A stretch of DNA of 42,725 nucleotides from Pseudomonas sp. ERMR1:02 (GCF_002277815.1 NZ_NKJI01000031.1:1-42725), one strand, 5' to 3'. Positions 25,522 to 37,661 are shown, counted from the stretch's first letter. A program made the numbers and translations. The notes: generated by a model not told the origin, from the sequence alone.

Positions 25522-27107
25522 ATGATCAGTGCGGCTTTAGATGCTCAGGGAGAACGTGCTCATCAGCATGTCGGTGAATCGAGCGCCGTAAGTGCTCCCA
25601 CAGCCCAGTCGATCAGCGTTACCGGTACCAGAACGCTGACACCGGTGGCCAGTCAGAACCCCAACAGGAAGAAAGTGCTGTTCGTCACATCGGAGATCGC
25701 CGATCTGGTGAAAACCGGCGGTTTGGGAGACGTTTCCGCCGCCTTGCCACGGGCCATGACCCATCTGCACGACGTGCGTGTGCTGATCCCCGGTTACCCG
25801 CAGGTGCTGCACAGCGAAAACCCGATTCATATCATCGGTGAGCTGGGCGGACATGCCGCGCTGCCACCCTGCAAGATCGGGCGCATGGACATGCCCGATG
25901 GCCTGGTCATTTACGTGTTGATCTGCCCTGAGCTCTACGAGCGCGAAGGTTCGCCCTACGGCGCCAACAACGGTCGCGACTGGCCGGACAACCATATTCG
26001 CTTCGCTCGCCTCGGTCTGGCGGCTGCCGATATCGCCGCGAACCTGGCGCAAATTCACTGGTGCCCGGACCTGGTGCACGCCCATGACTGGCCAGCCGGT
26101 CTGGCGCCCGCGTACATGCACTGGCGCGGGCAACGCACGCCGACACTGTTCACCATCCATAACCTGGCGTATCAGGGCGTAACCAGCCTGGGCTCGTGCC
26201 CCGAACTGGGCATCCCCCTTCACGCCCTGCAACAGGAAGGCATGGAGTTCTACGGCAAGATGTCGTTCCTCAAGGCCGGCATGGCCTATTCGAGCCACAT
26301 CACCACGGTCAGCGCGACCTACGCCCAGGAAATCACCACCCCGGCCTTCGGTTGCGGACTGGACGGTTTTCTCGCCTCCAAGACCCAGCAAGGCTTGCTC
26401 AGCGGCATTCCCAACGGCATCGATGAAAGCTGGGACGCCTCCACCGACGCGCACCTGTTACGCCCCTTCAGCATCGGCGACTGGGAAGGCAAAGCAGTCA
26501 ATGCCGCCCACGTGCGCCAGTTGTTCGGCTTGAACGAATCCGAAGGCCCGTTGTTTGCCGTGGTTTCGCGACTGGTCTATCAGAAAGGCCTGGACCTGAC
26601 CGAAGCGGTCTCGGAATACATCGTCAAATCCGGCGGGCAAATCGCGATCATCGGTCGTGGCGAACCGGAAGAAGAACAGGCGATGCGCGAACTGGCCCTG
26701 CGCTTTCCCGGTGAGATCGGCGTGCGTATCGGCTTCAATGAAACCGATGCGCGCCGCATGTTTGCCGGCAGCGACTTCCTGTTGATGCCTTCGCGCTATG
26801 AACCTTGCGGCTTGAGCCAGATGTACGCCCAGCGTTTCGGTTCGCTGCCGGTGGCGCGCAACACCGGCGGTCTGGCCGACACCATTGAGAACGGCGTGAC
26901 CGGTTTCCTGTTCAACGAATCCACGGTGGAGAGTTATCAGGAAGCCCTGAGCCGCGCGTTCAAGATATTCGCCTTCCCGAACTGCTGAACGCCATGCGCT
27001 GCCGGGCCATGACGCAGCCTTTCAACTGGTGCCAGGCGGTCGAACCCTACGCCGAACTTTACGAACAGCTTGTGGCTAAAGCACTGGGGAAATCGCACAA
27101 ACAGTAA
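25522..27107 (+). CDS. glgA: Glycogen synthase GlgA (frame-broken near the end)
   Basis: About 528 residues after repair. This GT5 enzyme extends alpha-1,4-glucan using ADP-glucose. The ADP-glucose site is KTGGLGDV (Lys64). WCPDLVHAHDWPAGLAPAYM and the C-terminal donor loop MPSRYEPCGLSQMYAQRFGS with its conserved Glu are visible, as is NTGGLADTIENGVTGF. A Ser/Thr-rich extension of about 48 residues precedes the canonical start (KKVLFVTSEI), longer than E. coli GlgA. GGGAG lies 6 nt before the ATG at 25522. The frame breaks at 26976-26978 (four C read as three). Repair gives FAFPELLNAMRCRAMTQPFN, then WCQAVEPYAELYEQL and a TAA at 27105-27107. The gene is first in the glgA-treZ-malQ-treY run, 12 bp before treZ. 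Confidence 0.9.
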
Positions 27108-27119
27108 GAGGCTTTCAAG

Positions 27120-28862
27120 ATGCCGTTACGGACCCTTGAGACCTGGCCCCACGGCGCAATCATGCTGGACGCTGAGCACACGCAATTTGCGTTGTGGGCG
27201 CCAGATGCGTTCTACGTCAGTGTCGAACTGGAAAATGGACAGTCCTTGCCGTTGCTGCCTCAGGCTGACGGCTGGTTCGTGACCAATACCCGTTGCCCGG
27301 CGGGCACGGGTTACCGATTCAACATCGACGGCGAGCTGGAGGTGCCCGACCCGGCCTCCCGCGCCCAAGCCGGGGATATCCATTTGCACAGCGTGGTGGT
27401 CGACCCCCACGCTTATCGGTGGCAACACAGTGCCTGGCTGGGCCGACCCTGGAACGAGGCGGTCATTTACGAGTTGCACGTCGGTGCGCTCGGCGGTTTT
27501 CAGGCCGTCGAGCAACATCTGGCGCGCCTTGTCGAGCTGGGTATTACCGCCATCGAACTGATGCCTGTGGCGCAGTTTCCCGGTGAGCGCAATTGGGGCT
27601 ACGACGGGGTGCTGCACTACGCACCCCAGGCGTCCTATGGTTCGCCCGAACAGCTCAAACATCTGATCGACAGCGCCCATGGCCACGGCCTGGCGGTGAT
27701 ACTCGACGTGGTCTACAACCACTTCGGCCCGGACGGCAATTACCTGCATCGCTACGCCAAGGGATTCTTCAATGAAGACAAACAAACGCCTTGGGGGGCG
27801 GCCATCGACTTTCGACGGCGCGAGGTGCGCGACTTCTTCATCGACAACGCGTTGATGTGGTTGCTGGAGTACCGGTTTGACGGTTTACGCTTTGACGCGG
27901 TGCATGCCATAGAAAGCCCCGACTTTCTTCAGGAAATGGCGCAGCGCATCCGCCAGCAGACCGATCCGGCGCGGCACGTCTGGCTGATGGTGGAAAACGA
28001 ACACAACCAGGCAAGCCTGCTGGAGCAAGATTACGACGCGCAGTGGAACGACGATGGCCACAACGCCCTGCATGTATTGTTGACCGGCGAAACCGATGCC
28101 TACTATGCCGATTATGCGCAAAACCCCACTGAACAATTGGCGCGCTGCCTGAGCCAGGGCTTCGTGTTTCAAGGCCACATCAATCGCCATGGCAAGCCGC
28201 GCGGCGAACCCAGCGGACATTTGCCACCCAGCGCCTTCATTCTGTTTTTGCAAAACCACGACCAGATCGGCAACCGCGCCTTTGGCGAGCGCCTGCATCA
28301 ACTGGCCCATCGCGATGCCTTAAAAGCCGCCACCGTGCTCTTGCTGCTGTCACCGATGATTCCGCTGATGTTCATGGGTGATGAGTGTGCCGCCGAGCAG
28401 CCGTTCCTGTTTTTCACCAGCCACCACGGTGAACTCGCGCGATTGGTGCGCGAAGGGCGGCGTAACGAGTTTGCCGCGTTCAGCGCCTTTGCCGATCCGC
28501 AAAAACGCGAACGGATTCCCGACCCGAACGCACCACAGACTTTCGAAGCGTCCCGGCCCACCCTGACGGCCAACGACGCTTCGGCCACCCAAGATCTGTA
28601 TCGGCAACTGTTGCAGATCCGTCATCGGCAGATCATCCCGCGCCTGCCTGGCGCCCAGGGACTGAGTGCCGAGGTACTGGCTGATGGCGCGGTGTCGGCG
28701 CGCTGGTTGATGGGCGATGGCAGCGTGCTGCGCATCGACCTGAACCTCGGCGGCACGCCAGTGGTCCACACTTCACAGGCCGATGCGCTGTTGTTGTTCG
28801 AGCATCCTCCACAATCCTTCGGCCTGTTGGAACAGGGCACGCTTGCCCCTATTGCGCGCTAG
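27120..28862 (+). CDS. treZ: Malto-oligosyltrehalose trehalohydrolase TreZ
   Basis: A 580-residue GH13 enzyme that releases trehalose from maltooligosyl trehalose made by TreY. An N-terminal CBM48-like domain (FALWAPDAFYVSVEL) precedes the barrel: WNEAVIYELHVGAL, VILDVVYNHFGPDGNY, and FDGLRFDAVHAI with nucleophile Asp259. The acid/base is Glu292 in LMVENEHN and the third carboxylate Asp381 in LQNHDQIGNR. The ATG at 27120 is 12 bp after the glgA stop and the frame is intact. malQ starts 49 bp downstream. Length and motifs match the family well. Confidence 0.95.
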   Translation: MPLRTLETWPHGAIMLDAEHTQFALWAPDAFYVSVELENGQSLPLLPQADGWFVTNTRCPAGTGYRFNIDGELEVPDPASRAQAGDIHLHSVVVDPHAYRWQHSAWLGRPWNEAVIYELHVGALGGFQAVEQHLARLVELGITAIELMPVAQFPGERNWGYDGVLHYAPQASYGSPEQLKHLIDSAHGHGLAVILDVVYNHFGPDGNYLHRYAKGFFNEDKQTPWGAAIDFRRREVRDFFIDNALMWLLEYRFDGLRFDAVHAIESPDFLQEMAQRIRQQTDPARHVWLMVENEHNQASLLEQDYDAQWNDDGHNALHVLLTGETDAYYADYAQNPTEQLARCLSQGFVFQGHINRHGKPRGEPSGHLPPSAFILFLQNHDQIGNRAFGERLHQLAHRDALKAATVLLLLSPMIPLMFMGDECAAEQPFLFFTSHHGELARLVREGRRNEFAAFSAFADPQKRERIPDPNAPQTFEASRPTLTANDASATQDLYRQLLQIRHRQIIPRLPGAQGLSAEVLADGAVSARWLMGDGSVLRIDLNLGGTPVVHTSQADALLLFEHPPQSFGLLEQGTLAPIAR

Positions 28863-28911
28863 TCACCCTCAAGGCCGCGGCCCCTTTGCTACCCCCGGAT
28901 GGAGAGCGTCA

Positions 28912-30989
28912 ATGAGCGATGCGCAACTTGAAATTCTGGCCAGCCGGGCAGGCCTGGCAGTCGACTGGATCGATGCCAACGGCCGCCCGCAAAAAGTCGC
29001 CCCCTCGGTTTTGCGCAATGTCCTGACCGGGCTCGGCCACCCGGCTGGCAGTGCGCAGGAAATCGACGCCAGCCTGCTCCAATTGCAGCAGGTGCAACAG
29101 ACCCGACACTTGCCGCCGTTGATTACCACCGATTTCGGTGTCGGCCTCAACCTGTCCCATTACTTCGAACCGCAAACGCCATGCGAGATTCACCTTGAAG
29201 ACGGTTCGCGGCTCATGCTCAAACTGGACGCCGAAGCGACGTTGCCGGGGCTGATTCCGGTCGGCTACCAGCATGTCAGCATCGATGGCCAGACTTTCAC
29301 CCTGGCGGTAGCGCCTGAGCGCTGCTACAGCGTGGGAGATGCGGTTGAAAACCCGATGCCGCGTGCCTGGGGTTTGAGCGTGCAACTGTATGCGTTGCGC
29401 CGAACCGGTGATGGCGGATTCGGCGATACCCAGGCCCTGGAAGATCTGGCACGGGTGGCGGGTGAACGCGGCGCCGAAGCGCTGGCGATCAGTCCGCTGC
29501 ATGCCATGTTCGCCAGCGACACCCAGCGCTACAGCCCTTACTCGCCGTCCAGTCGTTTGTTCCTCAACAGCCTGTATTGCGCGCCCGGCGCGATCCTCGG
29601 CGAACGTGCGCTGCGCTCGGCCATCGATGCTACCGGCCTGACTGCCGAACTCCAGCATCTGGAAGAACTGCCGTTGATAGACTGGCCGGCCGCTGCCGAA
29701 GCCAAACATCGGCTGTTGCAGGCACTGTACGAAGGCTTCGTTCAGGGCGAACACCCGTTGCACGCCGACTTCAGCAGCTTCCGCCACGCCGGCGGTGAGG
29801 CACTGGAAAATCACTGCCGTTTCGAAGCCATTCAAGAGGCCCGTGCCGCCAAGGGTGAAAGCCTCGACTGGCGCCAATGGCCCGAGCAATGGCGCAATCC
29901 GCGCAGTACTGCCCTGGCCGAATTCGCCGAAGAAAACGCCGGACGCATCGGCTTCTTTGCCTTCTGCCAATGGCTGATCACCCGGTGCCTGGAGCGTGCG
30001 CAAGCTGCCGCGCGCTCCAGCGGTATGAGCATTGGCCTGATTGCCGACCTGGCCGTCGGTGCCGATGGCGGCGGCAGCCAGGCCTGGAGCCGTCAGGATG
30101 AACTGCTCGCCTCCCTTACCGTGGGCGCGCCACCGGACATTCTCAACCGCACCGGTCAAGGTTGGGGGATTTCCGCGTTCTCTCCCGAAGGGCTGGTGCG
30201 CCATGGCTTTCGTGCCTTCATCGAAATGTTGCGCGCCAACTTCGCCCACGCAGGTGGTCTGCGCATCGATCATGTCATGGGCCTGCAACGCTTATGGGTG
30301 ATCCCTAATGGCGCACCGCCCGCCGATGGCGCTTACCTCTATTACCCGGTGGACGACCTCCTGCGCCTGCTGACTCTCGAATCCCACCGCCATCAGGCTA
30401 TCGTACTCGGCGAAGACCTCGGCACCGTGCCGGACGGCCTGCGGGAAAAACTCATCGCCCGTGCGATGCTGGGCATGCGGGTGCTGCTGTTCGAGCAGGA
30501 CAACACCCACTTCAAACCGATCCTCGACTGGCCGGACAACGCCCTGGCAACCACCAGCACCCACGACTTGCCGACCCTCAACGGCTGGTGGCACGGCCGC
30601 GACATCGACTGGAACGCCCGATTGGGCCTGATCGATGCCAACACTGAAATCGAGTGGCGCCGCCATCGCGAACGGGAACGCGAAGGTCTGCGTCGCACGT
30701 TGACCCAAGACCCGCAGAACTTTCGCGAAGAGTCCCATGAAACCGACCAGGTGCTCGACGCCAGTGTGCGTTTCCTTGGCCATACCCGTGCACCGCTGGT
30801 ACTACTGCCGCTGGAAGATGCCTTGGGCATCGAACAGCAGGCCAACCTGCCGGCACCATCGACACCCATCCCAACTGGTCCCGACGACTGCCCGGCGACA
30901 GCGAAGCCCTGCTCGATAACCCGGACGCCGCCCGACGCCTGGAGCTGCTCGCCTGTGCGCGACTTCAGGCGGCCGAGCGTGATCAATGA
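28912..30989 (+). CDS. malQ: 4-alpha-glucanotransferase MalQ (frame-broken near the end)
   Basis: About 692 residues after repair, the length of the long bacterial amylomaltases. This GH77 enzyme transfers maltodextrin segments between chains. Motifs: SPYSPSSRLFLNSLY, AVGADGGGSQAW, LRIDHVMGLQRLW with the nucleophile Asp, VLGEDLGTVPDGL with the acid/base Glu, and TTSTHDLPTLNGWW. GGAG precedes the ATG at 28912. The frame breaks at 30852-30853 (GGG read as GG). Repair gives NLPGTIDTHPNWSRRLPGDS, then EALLDNPDAARRLELLACAR and a TGA at 30987-30989 that overlaps the treY ATG as ATGA. The overlap indicates translational coupling. The enzyme likely lengthens short maltodextrins for TreY. Confidence 0.92.
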
Positions 30990-33772
30990 CTCAAGTGTCT
31001 ACTCAACCGCCTGTGCAACCCTTGCGGGCCACCCTTCGCCTGCAATTTCACAAAGACTTCACCCTGGACGATGCGGTGCCGCTGGTGCCGTACTTCGCGC
31101 GCCTCGGCATCAGCCACGTTTATGCCTCGCCGCTGCTGAGCGCTCGCGCCGGGTCGATGCATGGCTACGACGTGGTCGACCCGACCACGGTCAACAATGA
31201 ACTGGGCGGTGAAGCAGCGCTACGTCGACTGGTCAGCGCGTTGCGCAACCAGAACATGGGGCTGATCCTCGATATCGTGTCCAATCATATGGCCGTCGGC
31301 GGTAGCGACAACCCGTGGTGGCTGGACTTGCTCGAATGGGGACGGCTAAGCCCTTACGGCGAGTTCTTCGATATTCAGTGGCACTCGCCCGATCCGTTGA
31401 TGGAAGGTCAACTGTTATTGCCGTTCCTCGGCAGCGACTACGGCATCGCGTTGCAGGACGGCACCCTGCCCCTGCGCTTCGATGCGCAGCAGGGTGCGTT
31501 TCATGTCGAGCACTACGATCATCACTTCCCGATTTGCCCCAGCCACTACGGCGAACTGCTCAAGGCGGATGCTGAACCGCTCAAATCACTGGCGGACCGC
31601 TTCAGCACACTGAGCTATCAGACGGATGCTCACAGTCTGGCGATGCCGTTGAAAGACCAGTTACGCGAACTGGCCCGCGATCCGGCCATTGCGCAAGCCA
31701 TCGAAGACAACCTGAAAAGTTACGACTCATTTACCCCTTCCGGCTTCCAACGACTACACAATCTGCTGGAACGCCAGAGCTATCGTCTTGCCAGTTGGCG
31801 CACCGCCGCGGATGACATCAACTGGCGGCGTTTTTTCGATGTCAACGAATTGGGTGGGCTACGTGTTGAGCGTCCCGCCGTATTTGAGGAGACCCATGCG
31901 AAGATCTTCCAGTTGGTGGCGGACGGCTTGATCGACGGCCTGCGCATCGACCATATCGATGGCCTCGCCGACCCTCGGAGTTACTGCCGCAAACTGCGGC
32001 GTCGGGTCGACAGCCTTGCGCCGGGCCGGCACCTGCCGATCTATGTCGAGAAAATCCTCGGCGAGGGTGAAACCCTGCACCGCGACTGGTCGGTGGATGG
32101 CACCACCGGCTATGAATTCATGAATCAGCTGTCGCTGCTGCAGCACGATCCCCAAGGTGAACAGATCCTGGGCGAGCTCTGGCATCGGCACAGCGAACGC
32201 CCGGCCGATTTCCGCGAGGAAGCACAACTGGCCCGTCAGCAGATCCTCAACGGTTCCCTGGCCGGGGATTTCGAAAGTGTCGCCCATGCCTTGCTTCAAG
32301 TGGCCCGCGACGATCTGATGACCCGCGACCTGACCCTGGGTGCAATTCGTCGTGCATTGCAGGAATTGGTCGTGCACTTTTCGGTGTACCGCACTTACAT
32401 CAGTCCTGTCGGGCGCTCGGCTCAGGACGAAGCCTTTTTCCAGCAGGCGATGGCCGGCGCCCGGCAAACCCTGGGCGAAGCGGACTGGCCGGTGCTCGAT
32501 TGTCTGGCCGGTTGGCTGGGCGGCGAATCCTGGCGCAAACATCCGCCGGGCCGCCCGCGCAAACGGCTCAAACATGCCTGCGTGCGCTTTCAGCAGCTGA
32601 CTTCACCGGCGGCGGCGAAAGCCGTGGAAGACACCGCGTTCTATCGTTCGGCGGTGTTGCTATCGCGCAATGACGTTGGCTTCAGCACCGAGCAGTTCAG
32701 CGCGCCGGTAGCCGAGTTTCATGCCGCGTGCGCACAGCGCCTGGCCGAATTCCCCGACAACCTGCTGGCCACCGCCACCCACGATCACAAACGCGGTGAA
32801 GACACTCGCGCGCGCCTGGCAGTGCTCAGCGAGCGCAGCCAGTGGTATGCCGAGCAGATCGGTCTGTGGCGCGCCCTCGCCCGGCCGTTGCGCAACGATG
32901 ATCAATTGCCGTCGGCCGGGGATGAGCTGATCCTGTATCAAGCGATCCTCGGCAGTTGGCCGCTGGACTTGCGCAGTGATGATCCACCGGCCCTGGAGGA
33001 CTACGCCAGGCGACTCTGGCAGTGGCAACAAAAAGCCCTGCGCGAAGCCAAGTTGCAGAGTAGCTGGAGCGCGCCTAACGATGCCTACGAACAAGCGAGC
33101 GAGGAATTCCTGCGGCGCCTGTTAGTGACGCCGGACGGCGAGCTGCTGCGCTGCGCTCTGGGCAAGGCCGCTCAGGCCATTGCCACGCCGGGCGCACTCA
33201 ACGGATTGGCGCAAACCTTGCTGCGCATGACGGTGCCGGGTGTGCCGGATCTCTATCAGGGCAATGATTTCTGGGACTTCACTCTGGTCGATCCGGACAA
33301 CCGCCGGCCAGTGGATTACGCCAGCCGCCAGCAGGCCTTGCAGCAACCTTTAGACCTGCCTGATTTGCTGGCGAACTGGCGTGACGGGCGCATCAAGCAG
33401 ACGCTGATTGCCCGCACGTTGAACCTGCGCGCCGAGAATCCGGAGCTGTTTCGACGGGGGAGTTACCAGCCCCTCGAAGTCGTCGGCAGCCAGGCGCATC
33501 GGGTGCTGGGATTTGTTCGAGAACATGAAGGCGAACGGGCTATCGTCATCGTGCCGATTCGTTGCGCGGCCCTGCTGGAAAACAGTGCAGTACCGCAGGT
33601 TGGCGCGCCGCAGTGGGGCGATACGCGGGTTCAACTGCCATTTACTACCGCCGGGAAAAGTCTCAAGGGACTTTTTTCGAGCGATGTAGTCACAAAAAAC
33701 AGGGAGCTGATGATCAGCGCCGCGCTGGGGGATTTCCCGGTCAATCTGTTTATCCAAACTACCGACACTTGA
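30986..33772 (+). CDS. treY: Maltooligosyl trehalose synthase TreY
   Basis: A 928-residue GH13 isomerase that converts the reducing-end alpha-1,4 bond of maltodextrin to alpha-1,1, making maltooligosyl trehalose for TreZ. Signatures: SHVYASPLLSARAGSMHGYD, VVDPTTVNNELGG, LILDIVSNHMAV, LRIDHIDGLADPRSYCRKLR, YVEKILGEGE, and ATATHDHKRGEDTRARLAVL. VPGVPDLYQGNDFWDFTLVD is present near the C terminus. The ATG at 30986 overlaps the malQ stop by the ATGA arrangement. The reading frame is intact over its full length. The DUF2934 gene starts 19 bp after the stop. Confidence 0.95.
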   Translation: MTQVSTQPPVQPLRATLRLQFHKDFTLDDAVPLVPYFARLGISHVYASPLLSARAGSMHGYDVVDPTTVNNELGGEAALRRLVSALRNQNMGLILDIVSNHMAVGGSDNPWWLDLLEWGRLSPYGEFFDIQWHSPDPLMEGQLLLPFLGSDYGIALQDGTLPLRFDAQQGAFHVEHYDHHFPICPSHYGELLKADAEPLKSLADRFSTLSYQTDAHSLAMPLKDQLRELARDPAIAQAIEDNLKSYDSFTPSGFQRLHNLLERQSYRLASWRTAADDINWRRFFDVNELGGLRVERPAVFEETHAKIFQLVADGLIDGLRIDHIDGLADPRSYCRKLRRRVDSLAPGRHLPIYVEKILGEGETLHRDWSVDGTTGYEFMNQLSLLQHDPQGEQILGELWHRHSERPADFREEAQLARQQILNGSLAGDFESVAHALLQVARDDLMTRDLTLGAIRRALQELVVHFSVYRTYISPVGRSAQDEAFFQQAMAGARQTLGEADWPVLDCLAGWLGGESWRKHPPGRPRKRLKHACVRFQQLTSPAAAKAVEDTAFYRSAVLLSRNDVGFSTEQFSAPVAEFHAACAQRLAEFPDNLLATATHDHKRGEDTRARLAVLSERSQWYAEQIGLWRALARPLRNDDQLPSAGDELILYQAILGSWPLDLRSDDPPALEDYARRLWQWQQKALREAKLQSSWSAPNDAYEQASEEFLRRLLVTPDGELLRCALGKAAQAIATPGALNGLAQTLLRMTVPGVPDLYQGNDFWDFTLVDPDNRRPVDYASRQQALQQPLDLPDLLANWRDGRIKQTLIARTLNLRAENPELFRRGSYQPLEVVGSQAHRVLGFVREHEGERAIVIVPIRCAALLENSAVPQVGAPQWGDTRVQLPFTTAGKSLKGLFSSDVVTKNRELMISAALGDFPVNLFIQTTDT

Positions 33773-33791
33773 GTTGTTCAGGAGCATTGCG

Positions 33792-34121
33792 ATGAGTACC
33801 GAAGACAAACGCATCCGCGAGTTTGCCTATCAGATATGGGAGTCAGAAGGCAAACCCGAAGGCGAGGAAGCACGCCACTGGGAGATGGCACGCAAACTGG
33901 CTGAAGCCGAGGCGCTGGCGCCCAAGAAGTCACCGCAAGCGGCGGGCAGCAAGACCGCAGCCAGCAAACCGGCTGCCGGCAAAACTCTGAATGGCAAGGC
34001 TGGCGAGCCTAAAGCCAAAGAAGCCAAGGCCAAGCCTGCTGCAGCTTCCAAGGTGATTCCTTCGGGGGAAAAAGCAGTAGAGAAGAAGCCTCGCACAGCG
34101 CGAAAACCGCCTGCTGTCTAA
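33792..34121 (+). CDS. DUF2934-domain protein with Lys/Ala-rich tail
   Basis: A 109-residue protein. The N-terminal 35 residues carry the DUF2934 motif (RIREFAYQIWESEGKPEGEE, then ARHWEMARKLAE). The remainder is a low-complexity Lys/Ala/Pro tail like that of nucleoid-associated or histone-H1-like proteins. AGGAG lies 7 nt before the ATG at 33792. It is 19 bp downstream of treY, so part of the same transcription unit, and such genes sit at the same place in other pseudomonads' trehalose clusters. No biochemical function is established. DNA or polyanion binding by the tail is only a guess. Confidence 0.8.
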   Translation: MSTEDKRIREFAYQIWESEGKPEGEEARHWEMARKLAEAEALAPKKSPQAAGSKTAASKPAAGKTLNGKAGEPKAKEAKAKPAAASKVIPSGEKAVEKKPRTARKPPAV

Positions 34122-34149
34122 CGGTTTAACGATTGTCCTGAATGACTAC

Positions 34150-34169
34150 GTGGCGAGCGTGCTCGCCAC
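34150..34169. repeat. 20-bp palindrome (possible terminator stem)
   Basis: GTGGCGAGCGTGCTCGCCAC is a near-perfect palindrome with 9-nt arms around GT, 29 bp after the DUF2934 stop. It has no T tract. It may be an atypical terminator of the glgA-DUF2934 unit or a diverged REP fragment. Confidence 0.45.
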
Positions 34170-34200
34170 CGAGGGATCGCTCGTTCTCCGGAAAGCCTCT

Positions 34201-34290
34201 TGTGGGAGCGGGCTTGCTCGCGAAAGCGGTGTAACAGCCAACACTGATGTCGACTGACACACCGCTTTCGCGAGCAAGCCCGCTCCCACA
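34201..34290. repeat. REPIN with 32-nt perfect arms inside the trehalose/glycogen block
   Basis: The left arm 34201-34232 and right arm 34259-34290 are exact reverse complements over 32 nt, with a 26-nt loop. The REP core is TGTGGGAGCGGGCTTGCTCG, extended by shared AAGCGGTGT. A degenerate inverted half unit follows at about 34322-34347. The structure separates the treY/DUF2934 end from glgX. Confidence 0.92.
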
Positions 34291-34321
34291 GATACCAGGT
34301 ACAAACGTGTGGAATTTGGAA

Positions 34322-34347
34322 CCATCGCGAGCAGGATCGCGCCCACA
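34322..34347. repeat. Degenerate REP half-unit
   Basis: CATCGCGAGCAGGATCGCGC followed by CCACA resembles one inverted REP arm with several changes. It lies between the REPIN and the glgX Shine-Dalgarno sequence, with no matching partner. Confidence 0.5.
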
Positions 34348-34384
34348 TTTACCGCGCAGTTGTCCCCCCTTTGCAGGAGCACCT

Positions 34385-36545
<2,161 letters not shown>

Positions 36546-36554
36546 CCTGAGCCC

Positions 36555-36657
36555 CTGTAGGAGCGAGCTTGCTCGCGAAAAACGTCCGGGCAACGCGGGC
36601 ATCCAGACGCCCCGCGTCATCGTTGACGTCCATCGCGAGCAAGCATCGCTCCTACAG
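36555..36657. repeat. REPIN (inverted REP pair), GTAGGAGCGAGC type
   Basis: The left unit starts at 36555 and the inverted right unit ends at 36657. The right unit has one extra difference (AAGCATCGCT instead of AAGCTCGCT). It lies 9 bp after the glgX stop. Confidence 0.88.
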
Positions 36658-36793
36658 AGGGAGTGCGGATAAAAAAACGTACCGCCGGCAACATCGGGGC
36701 GACGAATAGCATGACATGAGCAATACTCTGCCCGCGGCAGTTCCAGGGTTCGGAACGCGGCCAAACGCTTTCAACGAGAACAAGGACGTCGCC

Positions 36794-37552
36794 ATGAAAC
36801 CGCTCTCTCTCCTCGAAAACAGCCTGTCGGCGCAGATCTGGAACAGTGCCCCGCAACTGGACAATATCCCCGTCATCAACACCCAGTCCCTCGTTCCCGC
36901 CGGCGCCCGTGCGGTGGTGATTGCCCCGCATCCGGGCGATGAGGTGGTGACATGCGGCGGCCTGCTGCAATTGCTCAGCACCATGGGCCATCCCTTGCAA
37001 TTGATCTCGGTCACCGACGGCAGCGCCAGCCATCCGGGATCCCAGCAATGGTCGGAGAAACGCCTCAGCGTGTTTCGCGCACAGGAAAGCGTCGAAGCCT
37101 TGCGTCGCCTGGGGTTGCCGATGCACAGCCTGAAGTGGATTCGCGGCGGCTTCACCGACAACACCCTGAACGAGCATGAGCTTGAACTTACAAAGTTCAT
37201 CGCCCGGTATTTGCGGCCCGGCGACGTGGTGTTCAGCACTTGGTCCGAAGACGGCAACAGTGACCACGATGCCGTCGGCCGCGCCTGCGCCAACGCCGCG
37301 GCCATCGCCGGTGCCGATTTCAACGAAGTACCGGTCTGGGCCTGGCATTGGCCAACGCGCGAACGCGGCTTGATCCCCTGGCATCGCGCCCGCAAGGTCC
37401 GTCTGGACACCTGGACGGTCGCGCGAAAAAGCCATGCGACCCACGCCTACGCCAGCCAACTGGACGGCGAACCGGCCATCGGCATCGCCCCGCTGCTGCC
37501 ACGGGTGCTGCTGCAGCGGATACGCTTGCCCTATGAAATCGTCTTCGTCTGA
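36794..37552 (+). CDS. PIG-L family deacetylase (altered HPDDE motif)
   Basis: A 252-residue PIG-L/LmbE-like protein, a family of zinc-dependent N-acetylglucosamine-type deacetylases. The usual HPDDE motif reads HPGDE here (VVIAPHPGDEVVTCGGLLQL). The zinc ligands His and second Asp are kept, while the first Asp, the usual catalytic base, is Gly. The downstream metal-ligand region DGNSDHDAVGRA is present. The ATG at 36794 has AAGGA 7 nt upstream. An earlier in-frame start at 36716 adds 26 unconvincing residues. It is flanked by REP pairs on both sides. The substrate is unknown. Confidence 0.83.
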   Translation: MKPLSLLENSLSAQIWNSAPQLDNIPVINTQSLVPAGARAVVIAPHPGDEVVTCGGLLQLLSTMGHPLQLISVTDGSASHPGSQQWSEKRLSVFRAQESVEALRRLGLPMHSLKWIRGGFTDNTLNEHELELTKFIARYLRPGDVVFSTWSEDGNSDHDAVGRACANAAAIAGADFNEVPVWAWHWPTRERGLIPWHRARKVRLDTWTVARKSHATHAYASQLDGEPAIGIAPLLPRVLLQRIRLPYEIVFV

Positions 37553-37567
37553 CCCACAGCGCTCAAT

Positions 37568-37661
37568 CTGTAGGAGCGAGGCTTGCCCGCGAAGAGGCCT
37601 GAACATTCACCATCATCGCTGCCTGTGAGTACGTCTTCGCGGGCAAGCCTCGCTCCTACAG
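37568..37661. repeat. REPIN (inverted REP pair), GTAGGAGCGAGG type
   Basis: The left arm begins at 37568 (CTGTAGGAGCGAGGCTTGCC) and the inverted arm ends at 37661, with about 45 nt between. It lies between the PIG-L and EEP genes. Confidence 0.9.

Noticed and set aside
28909..30288. A 459-codon open frame on the minus strand opposite malQ
   Set aside because: It mirrors a strongly conserved GH77 gene in a GC-rich genome; the translation has no family resemblance and no Shine-Dalgarno sequence. It is an antisense shadow.
36617..37606. A 329-codon minus-strand frame opposite the PIG-L gene
   Set aside because: It runs through REP sequence and the opposite strand of a clear deacetylase gene; the composition is typical of a shadow frame.
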